From: Gimesia chilikensis
GTDB taxonomy: Bacteria; Planctomycetota; Planctomycetia; Planctomycetales; Planctomycetaceae
Assembly (NCBI RefSeq): GCF_008329715.1
Contig: NZ_VTSR01000009.1
Span: forward strand, 1-64,000
Direction of reading: 5' to 3'
Length of the DNA stretch: 64,000 nt
The notes beneath the pieces are model-generated. The model saw nothing but the letters and a program-made list of their open reading frames with translations, was not told where the DNA came from and searched no databases. Below, one piece after another: positions 9,642 to 17,800 of the stretch. Within the stretch, counting starts at the first letter, position 1, and every line of letters begins with the position of its first letter. Made by a program: the position numbers and the translations under genes.

Positions 9642-11072
9642 TTAACCGAATCCGCCGCCTCCGCCATCATCTCCCATGTAGCCCCCTTCAGGGACATCCA
9701 GGTTCGTGTAGTTGCCGAACCGCATTGATTCACGGAGCCACGTCAGGTTCACAATCCCGGTCGGACCACTACGGTGCTTGGCCACAACCACTTCTGCCAG
9801 ACCCGGATGGTCTTCCGGATCATAAGCGTCAGGACGGTGCAGGAACATGATCAGGTCGGCGTCCTGTTCGATGGCTCCACTTTCTCGCAAGTCAGCCAGA
9901 CGCGGACGCTTGTCTTCACGCAACTCCACACCGCGGTTCAACTGGGCCAGGGCAATCGTCGGCACATTCAATTCCTTACACAGCCCCTTCAGACGCCGCG
10001 TGATCCCCGCGATCTGCTGTTCACGGGGCATCGTCTTGTCTTCCGGTTCAATCAGCTGCAGGTAATCGATGATAATCAGCCCCAGGTTGCTCAACCGCTT
10101 CAAACGCCGGCAAATCGCACTGATTTCCTGAATCGTCCGCCCCGGCTTATCGTCGATAAACAGAGGCATCTCGCTGATCTGGGAAGAGGCCTCCAGCAAC
10201 CGGTGCCGCTCGTCATCCTCCAGGTCCCCGGCACGCAGCGCGTGACCGTTCACCCCCGAGCGGATACACAACAGACGCTCTGCCAGTTCCAGCTTTGACT
10301 GTTCCAGAGAGAAGATAATCGTCGCCACGCCCCCCTCGTCGGCGGCGGCTTCCGCGAAGTTACAGACCAGCGCGGTCTTCCCCATCGAAGGACGGGCCGC
10401 CAGGACGATCAATTCGGAAGGCTGAAAACCGTTGATCTGTTCGTCCAGGTCGACGAACCCGGTCGTGGTTCCGGTCAGTGATCCCTCTTTCTGGGTTCGC
10501 TCGTGGATCCGGTCAAAGGCATCCATCAGGATGTCCTTGATGTCGATCTTATCCCCTTCTCCCTGCGATTCGAGAATACTGAAGATACTCTGCTCGGCCT
10601 TGTTTAACACCTCCAGAGTGTCGCCCTGCGGTGAATAGCTTTCCCGAATGATTTCGGTACACGAGTGAATCAGTTCCCGCTGAACCGATTTGTCCCGCAC
10701 GATGTTCGCATAGTATTCCGCGTGCGCCGCGTGAGGGACGCTCTCCAGGATCTCATGCAGGTACATCACATTGCCGGCCTCGTCCAGCTCTCCCTTGGAG
10801 TCGAGCTCTTCGGCCACCGTCACCGCGTCAATCCCGCGGACGCCGGCATCGTGCAAGCGCAGAATCGCAGCAAAGATCCGCGCGTTTTTATCGCTGTAGA
10901 AATGGTTGGTTTTGACAATCTGCACGAGGTCGTCAATGACCACGTTGTCGAGCAGAATACTGCCCAGCACGGCTTTCTCTGCATCCAGGTTCTGTGGCGG
11001 CACTTTACCGAACAGCTCTTCCACAGACTCCTGCTTTGGACGGCGAAAATTTCCTTTGCCCGCAACTGACAT
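9642..11072 (-). CDS. dnaB: Replicative DNA helicase DnaB
   Basis: A 476-residue replicative helicase. The N-terminal DnaB domain (PQNLDAEKAVLGSILLD) is followed by a RecA-like domain with Walker A (ARPSMGKTALV), Walker B (LIIIDYLQLI) and the LRESGAIEQDADLIMFLHR motif. It unwinds DNA at the fork with primase. The open frame extends nine codons further to a TTG, but the ATG at 11072 has AGGGG six to seven bases upstream, so it was chosen. The C terminus is a glycine-rich tail (DDGGGGGFG). A hairpin terminator lies between it and rplI, so it may be transcribed partly on its own. No intein is present. Confidence 0.96.
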   Translation of the reverse strand: MSVAGKGNFRRPKQESVEELFGKVPPQNLDAEKAVLGSILLDNVVIDDLVQIVKTNHFYSDKNARIFAAILRLHDAGVRGIDAVTVAEELDSKGELDEAGNVMYLHEILESVPHAAHAEYYANIVRDKSVQRELIHSCTEIIRESYSPQGDTLEVLNKAEQSIFSILESQGEGDKIDIKDILMDAFDRIHERTQKEGSLTGTTTGFVDLDEQINGFQPSELIVLAARPSMGKTALVCNFAEAAADEGGVATIIFSLEQSKLELAERLLCIRSGVNGHALRAGDLEDDERHRLLEASSQISEMPLFIDDKPGRTIQEISAICRRLKRLSNLGLIIIDYLQLIEPEDKTMPREQQIAGITRRLKGLCKELNVPTIALAQLNRGVELREDKRPRLADLRESGAIEQDADLIMFLHRPDAYDPEDHPGLAEVVVAKHRSGPTGIVNLTWLRESMRFGNYTNLDVPEGGYMGDDGGGGGFG

Positions 11073-11111
11073 GACCATCCCCTGGAACGTTTGACTCAAT
11101 GAAATGAAAAC

Positions 11112-11156
11112 ACACGACGCAGCCCCCGTTCAGCTCCGGGTGAATGCACGTCGTGT
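11112..11156 (-). other. Stem-loop in the dnaB leader
   Basis: Arms ACACGACG (11112-11119) and CGTCGTGT (11149-11156) pair perfectly, with an inner CCCG/CGGG pairing at 11125-11128 and 11137-11140. It lies 40-85 bases upstream of the dnaB start, downstream of the terminator hairpin, and would be in the 5' leader of a dnaB transcript. It matches no riboswitch class I know. Confidence 0.4.
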
Positions 11157-11181
11157 TGCAGGCGTCATCATATAACAACAA

Positions 11182-11217
11182 AAGAGGTCCGGCAATAACC
11201 GGACCTCTTCGTTTTTT
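11182..11217. terminator. Intrinsic terminator between rplI and dnaB
   Basis: A perfect 11-bp stem (AAGAGGTCCGG / CCGGACCTCTT) with a six-base loop. On the minus strand, the direction of the operon, it is followed by TTTGTTGTT, a moderate U-tract. On the plus strand it is followed by GTTTTTT. It probably reduces read-through from rplI into dnaB. Confidence 0.75.
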
Positions 11218-11252
11218 ATGACGCAGTTCGACAGCCCTGCTGCCGAAACGGG

Positions 11253-11759
11253 TTAGCTTTTTTCTGCAGTCGGTACGACCCAGACTTTGACTTCGGTCTT
11301 CACCTTTTCGTGCAGCTGCAGCTTGACGGTATACATACCGAGCTCTTTCAGCGGACCTTCCAGGCGAATCGCTTCAGCATCGACTTCGAAGCCGCTCTCC
11401 TTGAGGGACTTGCTGATGTCAACAGCCACGATCGAACCATACAGGTGACCTTCTTCGTTGGCGTTGGCTTCCATGGTGACGCTGTGCTTGCTGACTTTGT
11501 CTGCCAGACCCTTGAGCGATTTGAGATGCTCTTTTTCCAGCTCGGCCACTTTCTTCTGGTGCTGTGTCACCATCCGCTTGTTGTGCTCAGTGGCAATGGT
11601 GGCCATGCCGTAAGGCAGCAGGAAGTTACGGGCATAGCCGGGTTTGACCCGCACAATGTCACCCTGCTCACCGAGGTTGTCGACATTTTCTGCCAGCAAA
11701 ACCTCGATAGATGACTTGGAACTACCGACCACAGAGGTGCTACGTTGTTTGCGAACCAT
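11253..11759 (-). CDS. rplI: 50S ribosomal protein L9
   Basis: A 168-residue L9. The core EVLLAENVDNLGEQGDIVRVKPGYARNF carries the conserved rRNA-binding N-domain (GxxG...KxGYARN.L.P), followed by the long helix and C-domain. The usual L9 is near 150 residues and starts directly at the core. Here about 18 residues (MVRKQRSTSVVG...) precede it, basic and serine-rich. The ATG was chosen for GGAAG nine bases upstream; the longer frame begins two codons earlier at TTG. It is fifth in the rplY-pth-rpsF-ssb-rplI order. Confidence 0.95.
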   Translation of the reverse strand: MVRKQRSTSVVGSSKSSIEVLLAENVDNLGEQGDIVRVKPGYARNFLLPYGMATIATEHNKRMVTQHQKKVAELEKEHLKSLKGLADKVSKHSVTMEANANEEGHLYGSIVAVDISKSLKESGFEVDAEAIRLEGPLKELGMYTVKLQLHEKVKTEVKVWVVPTAEKS

Positions 11760-11846
11760 TATCAATCACTTCCGTAATTTTCAGTTTTTACTATCGTTTT
11801 GAATAAAAATTGACTCGTTGTGCTGCTCCGTTGAAACGGCCTTCAC

Positions 11847-12335
11847 TTAGAAAGGCACGTCGTCGTCGGGCATTCCACCTGGTGAATCGTAAAAGGAGTC
11901 TGCCGGGCTGGAGGAACCACCCTGCGAGGAACCGCCGCGGCTGCCATAACCGCCGCCACCGCCGCCGCTGGGACCACCACCGCCTCCGGGGCCATCGCCA
12001 CGTCCGCCAAGCATGGTCATGTTTTCGCCAACCACTTTCAACTTGCTGCGTTTCTGGCCCGATTCTTTGTCATCCCACTGATCCAGTTGCAAACGCCCTT
12101 CGATCAGCACCGAACGCCCCTTGGTCAGATATTCGCTGGCAACTTCTGCGGTGCGTCCCCACAGGGTCACATCCACAAACGTTGTCTCTTCCTTCCGGGA
12201 ATTGGAATTCTTATCAAACCAGCTTCGGTTCACTGCCAGACCAATTTCCGCAACCGCACTTCCTCCAGGCGTGTATCGCACCTGCGGATCGCGAGTCAGA
12301 TTTCCTACCAGGATGACTTTGTTGAAACTGGCCAT
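11847..12335 (-). CDS. ssb: Single-stranded DNA-binding protein SSB
   Basis: A 162-residue SSB. The OB fold covers about 1-108 (MASFNKVILVGNLTRDPQ, then GRLQLDQW), followed by a glycine/serine-rich linker and the acidic tip DDDVPF that recruits partner proteins. It coats single-stranded DNA during replication and repair. The ATG is preceded by GGAGG six bases upstream. It sits between rpsF and rplI, a common arrangement, although the usual rpsR companion is missing. Confidence 0.95.
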   Translation of the reverse strand: MASFNKVILVGNLTRDPQVRYTPGGSAVAEIGLAVNRSWFDKNSNSRKEETTFVDVTLWGRTAEVASEYLTKGRSVLIEGRLQLDQWDDKESGQKRSKLKVVGENMTMLGGRGDGPGGGGGPSGGGGGGYGSRGGSSQGGSSSPADSFYDSPGGMPDDDVPF

Positions 12336-12418
12336 CAACGGCCTCCGTGAGTTTGAATGACTTAATCGGGTAACTTTCCTGGAGCCCTCTTCAGCTCCAG
12401 ACTCCAGATGCAGACGTC

Positions 12419-12862
12419 TTAGCTGTCACTGTCGTCGTCATCATCGTCGTCGTTGAGAGCATCGTAGTCGACGCTATCATCGCTGCTTTCGCCAACCGTT
12501 TCTGGTGCAGCGGAAGGATCGATGGCAGAAACCATGGCATCAAACAGTGTCTGAGGCTGCTTGATGACCATCTGGCGAATCACAATGTCACTCAGGTGAC
12601 AGGAACGGGTGATAACATCCATTCCGCTACCAGGCATGGTGAAATACACCAGGTAGTGCAGGCCTTTCATGTGGCCATCGATTTCGTATGCCAGCTTACC
12701 ATCCTGCCAGGGACGGTGAGCAACGATTTCGGCACCGGCTTTTGACAGAATTTCCAGAACGTGTGCAATGGTTCCTTCGTGATCTGCAGCAAATTTGCCG
12801 CTGTCCAGCAGGAACATACCTTCGTAATTAACCATAACCGCTTTTTTCTCTGCTACAGACAA
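12419..12862 (-). CDS. rpsF: 30S ribosomal protein S6
   Basis: A 147-residue S6. The core (VNYEGMFLLDSGKFAAD through IRQMVIK) is the S6 ferredoxin-like fold. The C terminus after about residue 112 is a low-complexity acidic tail ending NDDDDDDDSDS. The TTG start is favoured over the internal ATG nine codons later because GGGAG lies seven bases before the TTG. From family knowledge, S6 binds S18 on the small subunit. The gene for S18 is not next to it here. Confidence 0.93.
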   Translation of the reverse strand: MSVAEKKAVMVNYEGMFLLDSGKFAADHEGTIAHVLEILSKAGAEIVAHRPWQDGKLAYEIDGHMKGLHYLVYFTMPGSGMDVITRSCHLSDIVIRQMVIKQPQTLFDAMVSAIDPSAAPETVGESSDDSVDYDALNDDDDDDDSDS

Positions 12863-12960
12863 GACTGTTCTCCCGGAATAATTTGGCCCTAAGGCCAGAT
12901 TGACGATCAGACTCTATTTTGTTTTGACCACCGGTTTTCACAAAAACCAGGGTCCGTGTT

Positions 12961-13527
12961 TCATTCAGGTGCATTCACCTGATTCATGGCGATTTCCAGG
13001 CCCTGTTCGACCCAGCATTCAACCCCGCGGGCCGCGTTTTGTACCGCCTGCGAAACCGAATCGGACTCGTTATCCCGAAATCGACTTAAAACATAATCCG
13101 CTACCGCAAACCCGGCCGGAGGTCGCCCCACTCCCATTCGCAGGCGTGGCACATCCTGGGTCCCCAGTTTCTGGAGAATGTCCTGTAAACCTTTTTGTCC
13201 TCCCGCCGAGCCGGATCCCCGTAACCGGAGTCGCCCCAGAGGCAGGTTCATATCATCACAGACCACCATGACATCGCTGGCAGGCAGTTTGTAAAACTTG
13301 GTCACAGCGGCAACGCTGCGACCACTTAAATTCATAAATGTCTGCGGGGCAACGAGTAACACCTTGTCACCCCCCAGCGAAAACTCACCGACGAGCGCCT
13401 CAAACTGGCTTTTGAACCCGGCAACACCGTGCCAGTCTGCCAGCTGAGACAAAACGTCAAACCCGATATTGTGACGTGTTCGCTCGTATTGTCTACCGGG
13501 ATTCCCCAGTCCTACGACCACTTTCAC
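12961..13527 (-). CDS. pth: Peptidyl-tRNA hydrolase
   Basis: A 188-residue Pth that frees tRNA from prematurely released peptidyl-tRNA. The N-terminal VVGLGNPGRQYERTRHNIGF holds the conserved Asn and the catalytic His in RHNIGF; later FMNLSG and DDMNLPLGRLRLRGSGSAGG are diagnostic. The start is GTG with GGGTGG upstream. It follows rplY directly on the same strand, the widely conserved rplY-pth pair. Confidence 0.95.
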   Translation of the reverse strand: MKVVVGLGNPGRQYERTRHNIGFDVLSQLADWHGVAGFKSQFEALVGEFSLGGDKVLLVAPQTFMNLSGRSVAAVTKFYKLPASDVMVVCDDMNLPLGRLRLRGSGSAGGQKGLQDILQKLGTQDVPRLRMGVGRPPAGFAVADYVLSRFRDNESDSVSQAVQNAARGVECWVEQGLEIAMNQVNAPE

Positions 13528-13586
13528 AACGCCACCCGTCAGGTTCTTAACTACTGATTACTTGATCGCGATTGAACCAGGGACAA

Positions 13587-14234
13587 CTATTCTTCGGTTG
13601 CTTCTTCTGATTCGGATTCCCCAATAACTTCGGGAGCGTCAGGACCTTCGCCTTCTTCTTCCCCGAGTTCAGGAACGCCCTGCGGAGGCAGAACGTGAAC
13701 TACAACCTGCTCTGGTTCGTTATGGATCTTGGCTCCACGAGGAACTTCGATATCGCTGACGTGAATCGCATCGCCAATTTCCAGCGAGTTGATTCGCACG
13801 GGAATGCTGTCCGGAATGCTGTGAGCCAGACAGTCCAGTTCCAGTGTGTGCAGAGGCTGTTCCAGTACGCCACCATCGAGGGCACCGGGGGAAGTACCAC
13901 GCAGGGTTACAGGAACTTCGACAGTCACCCGCTCAGATGCGTTGATCCGCATCAGGTCGACATGCAGAATATAGCTGCCAAAGGTGTCCCACTGCAGATC
14001 ACGCAGAATCGTTTCTTCGACTTTGCCATCCACGTCGATTTCAAAAACCCGTTCCCGGTTCTTGATCAGATCACGCAGATCGTGATCGTCGACACTGATA
14101 TGGGCAGGCTCCAGCTCATGTCCGTACACGACAGCAGGAATACGCCCTGCACGACGGATGCGACGGCTTTCAATGGATCCCAGTTTTTCCCGTTTGGAGG
14201 CACTGATTCGCTGCAATACAAAATCGTCTGACAT
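13587..14234 (-). CDS. rplY: 50S ribosomal protein L25 (CTC form)
   Basis: A 215-residue L25 of the long CTC type, with the N-terminal 5S rRNA-binding domain (GSIESRRIRRAGRIPAVVYG) and the C-terminal beta domain. The last 25 or so residues are acidic (EEEGEGPDAPEV...SEEATEE). The ATG has GAGGAA upstream. It is the first gene of the minus-strand block, so the promoter for rplY-pth-rpsF-ssb-rplI should lie in 14235-14400. Confidence 0.94.
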   Translation of the reverse strand: MSDDFVLQRISASKREKLGSIESRRIRRAGRIPAVVYGHELEPAHISVDDHDLRDLIKNRERVFEIDVDGKVEETILRDLQWDTFGSYILHVDLMRINASERVTVEVPVTLRGTSPGALDGGVLEQPLHTLELDCLAHSIPDSIPVRINSLEIGDAIHVSDIEVPRGAKIHNEPEQVVVHVLPPQGVPELGEEEGEGPDAPEVIGESESEEATEE

Positions 14235-14863
14235 TTCCCAACATTCCTCGAAGAGTGACTCGACACATCTCGTCGAACCACTCGTCCATTAAAGACTTTG
14301 AATCGATAAATCCGACACGATATCGTGAATACAGTAATATTACCGTTGTCTCAAAGGGCTTCCGCAGTGGAACCGGAGATCGAAATCGGCCTTAAAACAG
14401 GCCGAAAAGGACAATTCCAACCGGTCTCCCCGGAGACAAAATCAGCGGGTCCAGCCGACTACATCAGCTGGTCTCTCACCAGATCGTTATAGTTGAAGCG
14501 TGCAAAAATAACTTCCCGCTTACAAATCTGCAACCGAACACCCCCTCTATCTTGGTTGAAAGTCACAAGACAGCCTGATTTTCAGGAATTGATTGACGGG
14601 AAACGCCCGGCCTGACATCACGACCTGCTTCAGGATCGCCCGAAAGTATACACAAAAACACCACGCGAGATCAACCAGACCACCCCGGGTTTCCCCTGAT
14701 TCACCAGAAAAACTCAGCCGCCGATGTTCAAATCGGCGAGATTCCGTATTGGCTCAACCTGATCTGACTGTAGAATGGAATCAGCGTGAAAACTCAAGCT
14801 GCCCCGTAACTTCTGCATCTCAGAACCAGGGGCTTTCGCTCGATATCCCAAAAGGCAGTCTGC
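14235..14863. other. Divergent intergenic region rplY / 1580-residue propeller gene
   Basis: A 629-base gap. It holds two adjacent perfect palindromes (listed separately) and a small inverted repeat CGGCC...GGCCG near 14389-14405. An open frame of 194 codons starts at 14593 on the plus strand but overlaps the next gene in another frame and has no protein-like pattern. No RNA gene was recognised. Confidence 0.5.
14316..14343. promoter_or_regulatory. Two adjacent palindromes upstream of rplY
   Basis: CACGATATCGTG (14316-14327) and GTAATATTAC (14334-14343) are both perfect palindromes, six bases apart and about 80-110 bases before the rplY start. They could be protein-binding sites in the ribosomal-protein operon promoter. 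No -35/-10 pair is clear enough to place them against the transcription start. Confidence 0.4.
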
Positions 14864-17800
14864 ATGCATTTTATCCGTCTCACTCGGACAATCGCTTTTT
14901 CCATTATTACCGGTCTCATCCTGGTATCGGCCCCTGCTCTCCAGGCAGACGACAAAGCAGAACAGCCCTTTCAGCCCAACGATCCGCAGCAGGCCAAACC
15001 CAATCCCCCGCTGAATCAGCTCAAGCAGATCCTGCAGGGAATCTTCGGCAAGAAAAAGCCGGCCGAAGTCCAGGTAGACGAAGCCGACAAAAAACGCACA
15101 CCAGACTACTACCGTTACCCGCAGGACCTGGAACAGGAACGCCGCTTCAAAAGTGTACAGCAGTTACTGCAGGATGAGCAGTGGGAAGCCGCACGCGAAA
15201 AACTGCAGTTGATGCTGGAAAACAGCCTGAATCTCCCGGTCCACATCGCCGGGGAACGGGGATTAATCACCGACCGGGAACTGATCTACGAACTCCTGGA
15301 ACTCCTGCCCGAGGAAGAGCAGCAGAAATTCGAACGGCAATATGCGGCCCTCGCGGAAAAAATGTTCAACGACGCACAGCAGAATAATGCGCCCCCCGAG
15401 CAGTTCGCCGAAATCGCCACCCGCTTCTCCAGCACTGCTGCCGGCGCCCGCGCGATGAACTACCTGATCTCCTATCATATGGAACGCAAAGAGTTCGGAC
15501 TGGCTGAGCAATACGTGCAACGACTTCTGAAATACCAGCCCCCCCTGACCCGCTCTCCTCAATGGAAAACGAAAGCCGCTTATATTCTAAAACAGACGGG
15601 CAACCAGGAACTGGCCCGGCAACTGATGGCATCATCCAGCGGTGCTGTCGACCTCAGCCAGCCGATTCAAATCGGAGGCAGCACCGAAAAGCCGCTGACC
15701 TGGCTCGAAAAACAACAGATCCTCGGCTCAACCGGAAATCACCCCCTGGACGAATGGCCCATGCTGTTCGGCTCTCCCAGCCATGCCGCCCGCGCCCAAC
15801 AGGCCGATCCGCTGCTGATTCCCCGCTGGTCTTACCCGCTGACTTCCAACCATTCGATCCAGTCTCAGCTCGATCTGATCCAGGAAGACCTGGCCAGTTC
15901 CGAGCATGCCACTGTACCGGCTCTGCCTCCCCTGGCCATCGATGGAAAAATCGTCTTTCGCACTCTGAAGGGAGTGCAGGTCATCGACGCAGCGACCGGA
16001 GCCCCGCTCTGGCAGACAGCTCTGGAGAACTCTCCGGAAGAGTCCTTTATCAAAGCACAGCTCAAGGGACAACAGGAACCCGAGGCCCGACGGCTGTTTG
16101 ATCCCGCACCGGACGTGCGTCCGTTCTCTATATACAATGGGACCGACCCCGATGCGCACCCGCTGACCAGCCTGATCTATCGCAACGCCAACTGGGGCAG
16201 CCAAAGCAGCGATGGCGAGCGGCTGTTTATTCTGGAAAGCATGCGACTGAACCTCAGCGCCAGCGGCACTTCGCGGAATCTGAACCGCTTCCGCCGTCGA
16301 AGAGGCGACTTTGAGGAAGACTTCTGGTCATCCAATCAACTGGTTGCCTACGAACTGCAAACCGGTCAGCCTCTCTGGAAAGTCGGAGGCGTCAAATTCG
16401 ATGAACCGTTCGACCTGCCCCTCGCGGGAACTTTCTTCTTCGGTGCTCCTACCCCTTCCGGCAACGAACTCTACATCATCGGCGAACGCGATCGTGAGAT
16501 TCGGGTTTATGCCCTCAATCCGCAGACTGGTGAAGAACTCTGGTCTCAGCAGATCGGTAACCCCGAACAGGATATCGCCCTGGATATGGTCCGCCGCTGG
16601 TGGATCGCACCGGTCGCCGTCGACCAGGGAATTCTGATCTGCCCGACCACCATCGGCCTGGTCACCGCTATCGGCCAGTTGAACCACTCCATTCTGTGGT
16701 CGACCCGGTATACCTCATCCGCTTCAGATGAAAACGGACAGCATTTCAACCGCCTCGAACAGACCAGCTTCGAACCCGTTAATCATCGCTGGAGCCCCTC
16801 TGCACCGATTATCATCGACAGCAAAGTCGTTTATACGCCCCCCGATGATCAGTCGCTGATCTGCCTCGATCTGATCACAGGCCTGCCGGCCTGGACCAAA
16901 CGGGCCAAAGAAGCTATGGTCTCCCTGGCCGGCGTCGCGGATGGCAAAGTGCTGATGGTGGGCATGAACAGTGTGACCGCCATCGACCTCAAAACAGGTA
17001 AAAACGCCTGGCAGACACTCTACGACAAACAGGCGGGCGCCCCTTCGGGACAGGCAGTGATTGCCGACCAGCATCTGCACGTCCCCCTGCAGAGCGGACA
17101 GGTCTGGACCTTTGATGTCGCTTCAGGCAAAGTCGTCAATCGACTGTCGAATGCCAGCACCAACCAGCCATTGGGAAATCTGATCGTGCATCACGGTCAG
17201 TTTCTTTCACTGAGCCCCCGCGGCCTGGTCAGCTACGAACAGAAACAGACCTTTGAAAATCAGATCCAAAAGATTAAGCAGCAGAACCCGAACAGCCCGC
17301 TGGCACTCTTCAAGGAAGCCGAACTGCTGATCATGAATCAGCGCTACCAGGCCGCCTGGTCCCGTCTGCAGCAGCTCGATCGCAGCCAGCTCCCTGACGC
17401 AGATCAGAAAAAATTCCACGACCAACTGGTTCACTGCCTGACCGCACTGATTCGCTCCGACTTCCAGCAACACGATGAACTGGTCACCGAGTTGCAGCAG
17501 CAGGTCAGCTCCGAAAAAGAACGACTGGAACTGCAGCGTCTGCTCATCGAACGCGCCCGGGCCCGGCACGAATTCTCCCGCACACTCTCACTGCTCAAGG
17601 AACTGGGACAGGCCCCCGCAGAAACGTTCTTCCAGAATGAAAATACTGAAGTCCAGATTGACTGCTGGATCGCCGGCCAGGCTGAAGACCTCTGGAGTCA
17701 GGCCAGTAAAGTAGAACAGGAACAGTTCACACAACACTTGAATCAGCGGGCAGCGGAACTCGCAAATGCCGACAGCGAAGATCAGCAACGCTTCCTGCGT

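Noticed and set aside
14593..15177. 194-codon plus-strand frame before the large propeller gene
   Set aside because: Overlaps the signal peptide and start of that gene in another frame; rich in Ser/Arg/Pro as random frames are.
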